Assembly: GCA_032153715.1 (NCBI GenBank)
Contig: JALDYR010000001.1
Span: 62,001-126,000 of the forward strand
From: SEAL01 sp032153715
GTDB taxonomy: Bacteria; Patescibacteriota; Saccharimonadia; Saccharimonadales; Saccharimonadaceae
DNA: 64,000 bases
Direction: 5' to 3'
Positions 33,389 to 40,966 of the stretch are shown here, piece after piece; position 1 is the first letter of the stretch; every line of letters starts with the position of its first letter. The notes below the pieces were generated by a model, which saw only the letters and a program-made list of their open reading frames with translations, was not told the origin of the DNA and ran no database searches. A program made the translations under genes and the position numbers.

Positions 33389-35914
33389 ATGCAAACAGTT
33401 TCTCGATTACTTACTACATTCGTCCCCGATCATTACGAACTTTCACTTGATTTAAATCGCACCGGTCGTAATTTCAGAGGAACTGTCACCATTCATGGTG
33501 CGCTCGTCGAAGGAGCTACCCGTATTCCTGTTCATGCCAAGGATCTTTCAATCGAATCAGTCCTTATTGACAGCCACCTTGCAACCTTTACCCAAGGCGA
33601 CAATGACGAAGTCTATATCACCAATGACACCCTTGGTGCCGGCGAACATACAGTCGTCATTGGATTCAGTGGCCTTATCACCGATGCGATGCATGGCCTT
33701 TACCCTTGCTACTACGAACACGACGGCGAACAAAAAGAGCTACTCGCGACCCAATTTGAAAGCCACCACGCCCGCGAAGTCTTCCCTTGTATTGATGAAC
33801 CAGAAGCAAAGGCGACCTTCGACCTCACCCTCACTACAGAAGACGACATTACCGTCCTCGGCAACATGCCAATCAAGTTCCAGGACAAAGAAGATTCACG
33901 CCTCGTTACAAAATTCGAAACCTCACCGCGAATGAGCACCTACCTACTTGCGTTCGTCACCGGTGAACTTCACCGAAAGACCGCAACAACAAAAGGCGGC
34001 GTTGAAGTAAATGTCTGGGCCACTCCGGCACAACCCGCCGAGAGCCTCGACTTTGCGCTGACAATCGCAACAAACACAATTGAATTTTATAACGACTATT
34101 TCAACACTGATTACCCGCTTCCAAAATCAGACCACGTTGCGTTGCCAGACTTTAGTAGCGGCGCTATGGAAAACTGGGGACTTATCACCTACCGTGAAAT
34201 CGCCCTGCTCGCTGATCCGGTCACAACAAGCATTTCAAGCAAGCAGTATATTGCAACCGTTGTCGCGCATGAACTCGCTCATCAATGGTTTGGAAATCTC
34301 GTCACGATGAAATGGTGGAACGACCTATGGCTCAACGAAAGCTTTGCAACCCTGATGGAATACATTGCCGTCGACACCCTTCATCCTGAATGGAATATTT
34401 GGCTCGACTTCTCGGCCAATGAAAGCATCATGGCGCTGCGTCGTGATAGCCTTGACGGTGTTCAGGCTGTTCAGGTCGACGTTAATCATCCGGACGAGAT
34501 CAGCACTTTGTTTGATGGCGCGATCGTCTACGCAAAGGGCGCTCGCCTACTTCGAATGCTCCAACAATACATTGGCCACGAAGCCTTCCAAACTGGCCTG
34601 AAGGCATACTTTGACAAGCACAAATACGCAAACACGGTCGGTGAAGATCTATGGGAAGCCCTCAGTGCTGCAAGCGGCAAACCGATTAGTGGTTTTATGA
34701 ATACTTGGATCTCGCAATCTGGCTATCCGGTCCTTACAGCCACAAAAGACGGCGAGACAATCTCGTTATCGCAAAAACAATTCTTTGTTGGTCCACACGA
34801 AGCGTCAGACAAGCTTTGGCCAATTCCACTCAATGCGTCACTAAAAGATACACCTGAACTCCTCGAAACATCATCGACTCAGTTTGCGGCAACAGCATCC
34901 GATACTCCGCTTCGCTTCAATGTTGGCGACAGCGCCCACTTCATTACGCATTACGATGATCAGCTTTTAAGCGCACTGATCGAAAGCATCAAGAACGGTC
35001 AGCTACCACCACTTGATCGCATGCAACTACTCAACGAAGCAACCCTGCTTGCTCGCGGCGGCATTATGCCAACCGTCAAGCTACTCAACCTTGTATCTGC
35101 GTACGTGAACGAAACGAGCGAACCCGTTTGGAGCATTGTTGCGATGGCGCTCGCTGAACTACGCAAATTCGTCGAAGACAATAAAGAGGCCGAGATGAAA
35201 CTTCGCGAATTATCAGGCCGAATTGCCCGCACGCAATATCAGCGACTCGGCTGGGAAGCAAAGCCAGGCGAATCCGAAGAAGACACAAAACTTCGCAGCA
35301 CCATCATTGGCCTGACCCTATATAGCGAAGACCAAAGTGCAATTGCAAAAGCAAAAGAACTCTACTCGAACACTCCACTTGAAAAGCTCGACCCAGAACT
35401 ACGCCCGTTGATCATCAGCAGCGTCGCCCGTTACGGGGACGATACTGTCGTCGACGAGTTAATGAAAGTTCACAAAGAAACACAGTCGGGCGAGCTGCGT
35501 CAGGATATTTGTATTGGCGTGACGAGCACCCGCGTACCTGAAAAGATCGTTCAATTGCTTGATTCGATGAGAGATCCAGCCATCATCCGACCGCAGGATG
35601 TTGCTCGTTGGTTTGTATACTTGATTCGTGCGCGCGAAGGTCGCGAAACCGCATGGCAATGGATCCGTGAAAACTGGGACTGGATCATCTACACATTCAG
35701 CGGCGACAAGTCATACGACGACTATCCACGTTACAGTGCCAGCGCGCTTATGACCCGCAAGCAACTTGAGCAATACGAAGCATTCTTTGTACCAAAGAAA
35801 GATATCCCAGCCCTTACGCGTGCTATCACCATTGGTGTCAAGGAGATTGAAGGCCGAGTCGAGCTCATTGAACGAGATAAAGACGTCGTACAGCAAGCCC
35901 TGCTTAGCCTCTAA
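33389..35914 (+). CDS. M1-family zinc aminopeptidase
   Basis: An 841-residue gluzincin. The exopeptidase motif GAMEN is at 258-262, and the zinc site H294-E-x-x-H298 with the third ligand Glu317 (W-L-N-E-S-F) follows. The N-terminal beta-saddle, catalytic and C-terminal ERAP1-like helical domains give the usual four-domain length. There is no signal peptide. It removes N-terminal residues from peptides, a fitting role for a cell that imports peptides. Its promoter places the start at the ATG, so the message is leaderless. Confidence 0.95.
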   Translation: MQTVSRLLTTFVPDHYELSLDLNRTGRNFRGTVTIHGALVEGATRIPVHAKDLSIESVLIDSHLATFTQGDNDEVYITNDTLGAGEHTVVIGFSGLITDAMHGLYPCYYEHDGEQKELLATQFESHHAREVFPCIDEPEAKATFDLTLTTEDDITVLGNMPIKFQDKEDSRLVTKFETSPRMSTYLLAFVTGELHRKTATTKGGVEVNVWATPAQPAESLDFALTIATNTIEFYNDYFNTDYPLPKSDHVALPDFSSGAMENWGLITYREIALLADPVTTSISSKQYIATVVAHELAHQWFGNLVTMKWWNDLWLNESFATLMEYIAVDTLHPEWNIWLDFSANESIMALRRDSLDGVQAVQVDVNHPDEISTLFDGAIVYAKGARLLRMLQQYIGHEAFQTGLKAYFDKHKYANTVGEDLWEALSAASGKPISGFMNTWISQSGYPVLTATKDGETISLSQKQFFVGPHEASDKLWPIPLNASLKDTPELLETSSTQFAATASDTPLRFNVGDSAHFITHYDDQLLSALIESIKNGQLPPLDRMQLLNEATLLARGGIMPTVKLLNLVSAYVNETSEPVWSIVAMALAELRKFVEDNKEAEMKLRELSGRIARTQYQRLGWEAKPGESEEDTKLRSTIIGLTLYSEDQSAIAKAKELYSNTPLEKLDPELRPLIISSVARYGDDTVVDELMKVHKETQSGELRQDICIGVTSTRVPEKIVQLLDSMRDPAIIRPQDVARWFVYLIRAREGRETAWQWIRENWDWIIYTFSGDKSYDDYPRYSASALMTRKQLEQYEAFFVPKKDIPALTRAITIGVKEIEGRVELIERDKDVVQQALLSL

Positions 35915-35920
35915 GCGCAG

Positions 35921-36937
35921 CTACTTCAGCTCGAGATACTCTTCAACTTCTGGTGGATTTCCGGTCATGGAAATAATCGCCAGAAGTAGGTCGGTATTCG
36001 TCACTTTTTGCGCTTGCACAAAGTAATTCGCCGCGAACTTCATTTGATTGAGTTTTTTAGCAGTAATCGCCGCCATGCCACCACCCTGTTCAGGGCTCTT
36101 GCGATACTTCACTTCTGTAAAACACAACGTGCCGTCTTTCGTTGACACGATATCGATCTCGCAGTATTTCGTCTTCCAGTTGCGTTTTAGGATTTCATGA
36201 CCGTTTCGGACCAAATAGTTTGCCGCTTCGTCTTCTGCTCGATCGCCAATCTTCTTCGTCGTCTCGCTGACGTTAGCAGCCTGATAATTCAAACCTTCTT
36301 CTAGCCGACCTAACCCCGTTGGAGCATTGCGAACAACACGGGAGGCTAAAGAAGTGGTTGAATTATCGGCCTGGTTCTTGTATTTCGCGAGTGGAGCAAA
36401 CGAAAGGCGATGCAGCGGCGTTACCCCCAGCTTTTCAATAGCTGCTCGATGCACCGCCGTTCCGTACCCGACATGCGAAGCAAATTTATAGCCAGCGTAA
36501 ACCTCATCTTGCTCTGCCATATACGTATCGCGAGCGACCTTGGCGATAATTGATGCTGCGCTAACACTCGGCACCAGCAAGTCAGCTTTCTTCATAGTCG
36601 TAACATATCTGCCTTTTGTCGTATCAGCCAAAAAGTTAATCGTCCCATCGATAATAATTTCATGATACGGAGCAGCGACCTGCTCAACTGCACGCCGCGT
36701 AGCTAACCTCAGAGCCTCCGATAAGCCAATCTCGTCTATTTCATGAGCATGAACCCACCCAAGGCCATAACCCGCCGCCTGATCGCGTATAATCACATCC
36801 AGTTCGTCACGCCTTTTCTTGGATAGCTTCTTGCTATCAGTCAGGCCCTCGATCTGCGCGCCACCCAAAACGACAGCCCCGATCACCAACGGCCCCGCCC
36901 ATGGCCCGCGTCCAACTTCATCAATCCCAAGAATCAT
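35921..36937 (-). CDS. rnhB: RNase HII fused to a YraN/UPF0102 nuclease-like domain
   Basis: A 338-residue fusion. Residues 1-188 are a full RNase HII: D6-E7 in G-I-D-E-V-G-R-G, D97 in I-I-I-D-G, and D119 in the K-K-A-D-L segment are the four catalytic acids. It nicks RNA in RNA-DNA hybrids. After a ~35-residue linker, residues ~227-338 match YraN: G-x-R-A-E-D-E-A-A-N-Y-L, then the restriction-fold motif C-E-I-D-I-V and E275-V-K277. The two are separate genes, often neighbours, in most bacteria. A TACAAT hexamer ends eight bases before the ATG. Confidence 0.93.
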   Translation of the reverse strand: MILGIDEVGRGPWAGPLVIGAVVLGGAQIEGLTDSKKLSKKRRDELDVIIRDQAAGYGLGWVHAHEIDEIGLSEALRLATRRAVEQVAAPYHEIIIDGTINFLADTTKGRYVTTMKKADLLVPSVSAASIIAKVARDTYMAEQDEVYAGYKFASHVGYGTAVHRAAIEKLGVTPLHRLSFAPLAKYKNQADNSTTSLASRVVRNAPTGLGRLEEGLNYQAANVSETTKKIGDRAEDEAANYLVRNGHEILKRNWKTKYCEIDIVSTKDGTLCFTEVKYRKSPEQGGGMAAITAKKLNQMKFAANYFVQAQKVTNTDLLLAIISMTGNPPEVEEYLELK

Positions 36938-36945
36938 ATATCTTT

Positions 36946-36951
36946 ATTGTA
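36946..36951 (-). promoter_or_regulatory. -10 of rnhB-yraN (leaderless)
   Basis: TACAAT on the minus strand, eight bases before the ATG. It overlaps the T-run of the rplS terminator. Confidence 0.5.
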
Positions 36952-36984
36952 AAACAAAACGCCCCGATTTCTCGGAGCGTTTCT
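36951..36984 (-). terminator. intrinsic terminator of rplS
   Basis: On the minus strand AACGCTCCGA, loop GAAA, TCGGGGCGTT and TTGTTTT: one G-T wobble in the stem. The tail runs into the -10 of the rnhB-yraN promoter. Confidence 0.75.
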
Positions 36985-37000
36985 TTAATATCAAGCGATA

Positions 37001-37432
37001 TTATTTTTCTTCTGTAGCAGCTTCTGCTTTTGGCTCTTCTTTTTTAGGAGCTTCAGGAAGAGTGTTAATACCTTCACGATCAAAGTTAACCGCCGTAAGA
37101 CGTGCACTCTTACCACTACGGTTGCGAAGGAATGAAAGGAAGTTACGGCGAACCTTTGAACGGCGAGTTACTTCTACCTTTTCTACAAGTGGGCTGTGAA
37201 GCAAAAAGCTCTTTTCAACACCAACACCACTAGCGATCTTGCGAACAGTGATACGTGAAGTATGCGACTTCTTGTTGTCAGTACGGATAACAACGCCTTC
37301 AAAAATCTGAATACGCTCTTTGTTACCTTCTTTAATTTTCTGGTGAACACGAACTGTGTCACCACTACGCACGTCAACAACAGCGTGTTTTTTCTGCTCG
37401 TCGTTAACTTTTTGGATTAATGCAAAACTCAT
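37001..37432 (-). CDS. rplS: 50S ribosomal protein L19
   Basis: A 143-residue L19. The core (residues 1-~115) has the usual V-R-S-G-D-T-V-R-V-H, the F-E-G-V-V-I and L-H-S-P-L-V-E-K-V-E-V-T-R-R segments. The last ~20 residues are an extra Lys/Glu/Ala-rich tail (P-K-K-E-E-P-K-A-E-A). L19 sits at the subunit interface. It is a single-gene transcript here with a structured leader of about 105 bases, suggesting autogenous control. Confidence 0.96.
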   Translation of the reverse strand: MSFALIQKVNDEQKKHAVVDVRSGDTVRVHQKIKEGNKERIQIFEGVVIRTDNKKSHTSRITVRKIASGVGVEKSFLLHSPLVEKVEVTRRSKVRRNFLSFLRNRSGKSARLTAVNFDREGINTLPEAPKKEEPKAEAATEEK

Positions 37433-37540
37433 GATTTCGTCCTTTTATCGTCCGGTCCTACCACGGCTGGCCACGTAGTTGTATCCCTACGGCTCCATAC
37501 CGGCAAGCGCCCGGCACTTACTTTCTATATACAGTCAGTA
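37433..37540 (-). promoter_or_regulatory. structured 5' leader of rplS
   Basis: About 105 bases between the predicted start and the ATG. On the minus strand CCGG-GCGCTTG-CCGG, GTAG-GGATACAA-CTAC and further G/C-rich segments can form consecutive stems. Ribosomal protein L19 is autoregulated through leader RNA in some Firmicutes; whether this is related needs covariance analysis. Confidence 0.45.
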
Positions 37541-37544
37541 ATAA

Positions 37545-37553
37545 ACTATAGCA
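37545..37553 (-). promoter_or_regulatory. extended -10 of rplS
   Basis: TGC-TATAGT on the minus strand, giving a start near 37538. Confidence 0.55.
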
Positions 37554-37616
37554 CAGTTTTGGGGATTTTAAAAGGGCCTGCAAGGATATTTTAGACAGTT
37601 AGCAAAGACGTGATAA

Positions 37617-37676
37617 ATAAAAGAGCCCACCATCGGAGCTGGCCGGAAGAAACTTCGACGGCGGCTCTTTTGGTAG
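37617..37676 (-). terminator. terminator copy A, after the 127-residue orphan gene
   Basis: On the minus strand AAAGAGCC and GGCTCTTTT close a long hairpin with a ~40-base inner part, ending in a T-run. It shares about three quarters of its bases with the hairpin at 38159-38216, in the same orientation. Confidence 0.75.
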
Positions 37677-37677
37677 G

Positions 37678-38061
37678 CTAGATAGGAAGCGCCATGGATA
37701 TATCCATCAGCCGGCTCTTCTGAAGCGAACCGAACAGGTCGGGCATCTGCTGGATTAGCGTCAGCACGAATGCGGTCAGGACACCCATCGAATCTTTGAA
37801 TCCCGACACGCTGCCGAACAGCATGACATGCTGACGCGCTTGGTAGCCGTAGAGGATCACGTCCCCGCTAGCGCGACGGACCAGTTCGTTCTCGTCACCC
37901 TGTTCGATGTAATCGAACAGGGGCACCATGAACTTCTTAAAACCCTCCCCGAACGAGGGATCGATACGACCGGCGGCAATTGCACTGTCCATGTCTTGCA
38001 TGAACAGGTCATAGAGCGCTGAAACCTCAACGACGTTCACATCGATGTTGGTCATTGCCAT
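37678..38061 (-). CDS. small acidic orphan protein in a strongly expressed unit
   Basis: A 127-residue soluble protein (MAMTNIDVNV) with no family I recognise. It is acidic at the N-terminus with predicted helices (A-L-Y-D-L-F-M-Q-D-M, V-L-T-A-F-V-L-T-L-I). There is no signal peptide. AAGGGAAGG precedes the ATG; a Met at residue 3 is an alternative start. The base composition is more GC-rich than neighbouring genes. The promoter is a perfect consensus and a palindrome sits at the transcript start. Two related terminators bracket the gene. Confidence 0.75.
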   Translation of the reverse strand: MAMTNIDVNVVEVSALYDLFMQDMDSAIAAGRIDPSFGEGFKKFMVPLFDYIEQGDENELVRRASGDVILYGYQARQHVMLFGSVSGFKDSMGVLTAFVLTLIQQMPDLFGSLQKSRLMDISMALPI

Positions 38062-38086
38062 GCCTTCCCTTCATTTGAAATGTCCT

Positions 38087-38102
38087 TGTCACGAATGTGA
38101 CA
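38087..38102. promoter_or_regulatory. palindrome at the transcript start of the orphan gene
   Basis: TGTCACATTCGTGACA on the minus strand, a perfect 6+6 inverted repeat starting about three bases into the transcript. A wider pair AAATGTC/GACATTT encloses it. It could be a repressor operator or an mRNA-protecting hairpin. Confidence 0.6.
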
Positions 38103-38111
38103 TTTGTGTAT

Positions 38112-38140
38112 ATTATAGCAATTTTTTTATACTTTGTCAA
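38112..38140 (-). promoter_or_regulatory. consensus promoter of the 127-residue orphan gene
   Basis: TTGACA (38135-38140), exactly 17 bases, TATAAT (38112-38117), plus a TGC extension. Every consensus position of a housekeeping sigma promoter is present. Confidence 0.9.
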
Positions 38141-38158
38141 TAATTCCTATGTTTACTC

Positions 38159-38216
38159 GATAAAAGAGCCCTCGTCGAAGCTGGTTGGAATTACTCCGAC
38201 GGCGGCTCTTTCAGTA
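38159..38216 (-). terminator. terminator copy B, after pilB
   Basis: On the minus strand AAAGAGCC-GC-CGTCG, loop, CGACG-AG-GGCTCTTTT, a two-part stem with a T-run. It lies about 100 bases past the pilB stop and is related to copy A. The bases between it and pilB hold a short inverted repeat (AGACGAC/GTCGTCT) and nothing coding that I can see. Confidence 0.75.
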
Positions 38217-38313
38217 GGACTTAATGTGCCCAGACCCTAGACGACGGACGCCCGATTAACTAGCACCGCTCAGTCGTCTCGACAGCGAAGAATCGCGGCG
38301 CTTTGCACGACTG

Positions 38314-39942
38314 CTAGATAGCGCGATTAACTTCTTCAAGTGTCGTTTCGCCACGGAGGGCGGCAAGTGTTCCCGCCTGAATCAGCGTGATTAGCCCAGC
38401 CGACTTCTTCGCTTCGACCTCGATCGCCTCTGGATTAGCATCAGCAATGTCACCACGCAGGAACTTCTGGATATTCTCGTTCACAACCATCTGCTCCATC
38501 ACGACGATACGGCCCTTAAATCCAAATGGCGCGTCAGCATGCGGCTTGGCTCGCCATAATTTAAAGTGTTCAAGGTCAATGCCTGGCATACGTTCAGGAT
38601 CGACGCCTTCGAGAGTTTTCTTCACCCAGTTTTTTGTCGCTTCGTCTGGTTCGTATTCTTCTTTTGATGCATCATACAGACGACGAACCAAACGCTGCGC
38701 AATCAGCAAACGGATTGCCGAACTAAAGATCGGGTTAATACCAATCATACCGATCATACGGCTAAAGGCGGCACTAGTAGAGTTAGCGTGGAATGAAGAT
38801 AGCACCAAGTGTCCTGTAATAGACGCCTGAATCGCCGTCTTGGCGGTGTCGACGTCACGGATCTCACCGAGCATCACAACATCAGGGTCAAGACGCAGAA
38901 TCGAACGAAGGCCATCAGCAAAGGTCTGGCCGTGCGTTGTATCAACTGGAATCTGCGCAATACCGCCAATACCATATTCAATTGGATCCTCGAGGGTCAG
39001 GATCTTGCGGTCAGTCGTGTTAAGTGCATTGAGGATACTGTAGAGAGTCGTTGACTTACCTGATCCAGTCGGACCGACCATCATCATCATGCCGCGCGGG
39101 TGACTGACGATTTCATTAATCTCGGCACGCTCTTTTGGTGGAATACCGAGCAGATCCAGATTCAGCATACTCTCGTCGAAGTTAAACAAACGCATCACGG
39201 CGTCCTGGCCATACATCGTTGGCACAGTTTCAATACGAATATTCAACAAGTGTGTTGCCCCATCGCGGTGAATGTCCTTTTGAATATGCCCTGATTGCGA
39301 CGTTTTTGCTGCGGATGAAATATTGGCGCGACTACCAATCGCACCCATCAAGATACGATATTTATCTTTTTGAATATCAGCCACCGGGTGAAGCGCACCA
39401 TCGACACGCATACGCACACGAATATAGGTACGCTGATTTTCAATGTGAATATCGCTCGCACCCAAAAGATCCGCCTGATCAATAAGATAGTCAAGAACTT
39501 GATCCGAACCCACCGAGTTCAGCGTCTTGCTGACTGCAGCGATTGTCGCACTGTCACCTTCTTTGGCGATCGTAATGTCGTCATAGATCACCTTTTTTGG
39601 CGGATCGTAACGATTCATCAGCACCATGTAGCCACCGGCGCTAATCAAAAATATCTGTGCTTCGCGACCCTGATCCTGATACTCCTGTACCTTCTTTTGG
39701 ATGATCGATTGCGGCGTCTGACTCGTTACACCAAAGCGATATGGATGGTACTCGTCACCACCCTGCAACGGCACCATGCGGTACTTGTGCATATCTTCGA
39801 TCGGAAGCAAATCTTTGACGAGGTCAAGCTGGTCCTCGAACTCACGCGAATCGAGATACTGCAGCCCAAGGATTGCAGCACGCTGCTGCGTCGACTTTTC
39901 TTCGTGGTCGCGCCGCTGTTGTTGGATTTTTTTCTCGTCCAT
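38314..39942 (-). CDS. pilB: type IV pilus assembly ATPase PilB/GspE family
   Basis: A 542-residue AAA-like secretion ATPase that powers pilus extension. The N-terminal domain spans 1-150. Walker A G-P-T-G-S-G-K-S-T is at 290-298, followed by the Asp box (T-L-E-D-P-I-E-Y), Walker B (P-D-V-V-M-L-G-E-I-R-D) and the His box (G-H-L-V-L-S-S-F-H-A-N). The zinc tetracysteine loop usual in PilB is absent; there is no cysteine in that region. PilC, PilM and PilN are not adjacent. The pilin at 18239 is a candidate partner. Confidence 0.93.
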   Translation of the reverse strand: MDEKKIQQQRRDHEEKSTQQRAAILGLQYLDSREFEDQLDLVKDLLPIEDMHKYRMVPLQGGDEYHPYRFGVTSQTPQSIIQKKVQEYQDQGREAQIFLISAGGYMVLMNRYDPPKKVIYDDITIAKEGDSATIAAVSKTLNSVGSDQVLDYLIDQADLLGASDIHIENQRTYIRVRMRVDGALHPVADIQKDKYRILMGAIGSRANISSAAKTSQSGHIQKDIHRDGATHLLNIRIETVPTMYGQDAVMRLFNFDESMLNLDLLGIPPKERAEINEIVSHPRGMMMMVGPTGSGKSTTLYSILNALNTTDRKILTLEDPIEYGIGGIAQIPVDTTHGQTFADGLRSILRLDPDVVMLGEIRDVDTAKTAIQASITGHLVLSSFHANSTSAAFSRMIGMIGINPIFSSAIRLLIAQRLVRRLYDASKEEYEPDEATKNWVKKTLEGVDPERMPGIDLEHFKLWRAKPHADAPFGFKGRIVVMEQMVVNENIQKFLRGDIADANPEAIEVEAKKSAGLITLIQAGTLAALRGETTLEEVNRAI

Positions 39943-39993
39943 TTACCTACGACTATATCACAAAATGCTTATGAATTCTTCAGGATTTAATAG

Positions 39994-40002
39994 TGGTACA
40001 AT
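39994..40002 (+). promoter_or_regulatory. extended -10 of the SpoU methylase at 40010 (leaderless)
   Basis: TGG-TACAAT ending seven bases before the ATG. It shows that the ORF starts here and not at upstream in-frame Met codons on the strand opposite pilB. Confidence 0.6.
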
Positions 40003-40009
40003 ATATTCC

Positions 40010-40501
40010 ATGCCTGAAATCATTGTCATCGCCCATAACATTCGCTCGACCCACAATGTCGGCGCGATTTTCCGGACATCGGAAGGCTTTGGCGTGACAA
40101 AGATTATCCTAAGTGGCTATACGCCATATCCGCAAACACAGCCCGATTCTCGCCTGCCGCACATCGCCGAAAAGCTGACTGCGCAGATTCACAAAACCGC
40201 ACTTGGCGCTGAAACAATGGTACCGTTTGAACACCAGGAGCAACTCGACCTCAAAGCATTAAAAGATGATGGCTATACGCTCGTTGCGCTCGAACAAGAT
40301 GATAAGTCTATTTTACTACCAGAGTATCAACCGCCCGAAAAAATCGCACTCCTATTAGGTGAAGAAGTACATGGTATCACACAAGATTTACTCAATACCT
40401 GTGATGATTTTATCGAGATCCCGATGCAGGGCCAGAAGGAGTCATTCAACGTCAGCGTTGCCACCGGCATTGCTCTTTACGGACTTTTCCACCATATGTA
40501 G
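40010..40501 (+). CDS. SpoU/TrmH-family RNA methyltransferase (short form)
   Basis: A 163-residue SPOUT enzyme. Motif 1 is N-I-R-S-T-H-N-V-G-A-I-F-R near 9-21, motif 2 L-L-L-G-E-E-V-H-G-I near 115, and motif 3 S-F-N-V-S-V-A-T-G-I-A-L-Y near 146. It is the minimal catalytic domain without RNA-binding extensions. The nucleoside target is unknown. The leaderless promoter fixes the start. Confidence 0.9.
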   Translation: MPEIIVIAHNIRSTHNVGAIFRTSEGFGVTKIILSGYTPYPQTQPDSRLPHIAEKLTAQIHKTALGAETMVPFEHQEQLDLKALKDDGYTLVALEQDDKSILLPEYQPPEKIALLLGEEVHGITQDLLNTCDDFIEIPMQGQKESFNVSVATGIALYGLFHHM

Positions 40502-40533
40502 CGCAGTCTACTACGTTTTCTAACTATATGTAG

Positions 40534-40563
40534 TTGATTCACGATAACGCTTCAGAATATAAT
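40534..40563 (+). promoter_or_regulatory. promoter of nrdH
   Basis: -35 TTGATT (40534-40539), an 18-base spacer and consensus -10 TATAAT (40558-40563). Confidence 0.7.
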
Positions 40564-40588
40564 AAGCAGCAGTTCACATGGAGGGGTT

Positions 40589-40610
40589 GAGTGCACAGTG
40601 CTGTGTGCTC
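40589..40610 (+). promoter_or_regulatory. 5' leader hairpin of nrdH
   Basis: GAGTGCACAG pairs with CTGTGTGCTC, with two G-U wobbles that work only in RNA. It lies about 20 bases into the transcript and 45 bases before the ATG. Confidence 0.5.
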
Positions 40611-40655
40611 CTAAAAATCTACGTGACGCCCTTGAAAATGACAAAGGAGCTCATC

Positions 40656-40892
40656 ATGAGTGCAGTAACTGTCTACACCAAACCGGACTGCGTCCAGTGC
40701 AATGCAACCTACCGCGCACTCAACAAGGCCGGTATTGAGTACGCTGTCGTTAACATCGCAGAGGATACCGAGGCTCGCGACTATGTCCTGAGTCTAGGAT
40801 ACCTGCAGGCACCCGTGGTTGTCGTCGGCGATGAACATTGGTCTGGCTTTCGGCCGGATCGCATCAAGACGCTCTCCTCGGCTGCCGCATGA
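40656..40892 (+). CDS. nrdH: NrdH-type glutaredoxin-like redoxin
   Basis: A 78-residue thioredoxin-fold protein beginning after a strong AAAGGAG site; an upstream in-frame Met lies within the leader. The active site is C-V-Q-C (Cys13 and Cys16) after V-T-V-Y-T-K-P. The C-terminal H-W-S-G-F-R-P-D-R-I is the NrdH signature. NrdH donates electrons to class Ib ribonucleotide reductase. No nrdEF lies in the window. The sequence is very like actinobacterial NrdH, including L-G-Y-L-Q-A-P-V-V, which suggests transfer from an actinobacterial host. Confidence 0.93.
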   Translation: MSAVTVYTKPDCVQCNATYRALNKAGIEYAVVNIAEDTEARDYVLSLGYLQAPVVVVGDEHWSGFRPDRIKTLSSAAA

Positions 40893-40911
40893 TCAATCCG
40901 CTCATCAAGGG

Positions 40912-40948
40912 CAAACGCCCCTACCGATATTACTTCGGTAGGGGCTTG
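40912..40948 (+). terminator. terminator after nrdH
   Basis: GCCCCTACCGA and TCGGTAGGGGC form an 11-base-pair stem around TATTACT. The T-tail is weak. Confidence 0.7.
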
Positions 40949-40966
40949 CTCATTGTGTAGATAAAA

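Noticed and set aside
39370..39990. Long open frame on the plus strand opposite pilB
   Set aside because: pilB has all ATPase boxes in the other strand; the shadow has no domain and ends before the real SpoU promoter.
39776..40009. Upstream in-frame extension of the SpoU methylase at 40010
   Set aside because: The extra residues are antisense pilB, and the extended -10 promoter lies inside that stretch, just before the ATG at 40010.
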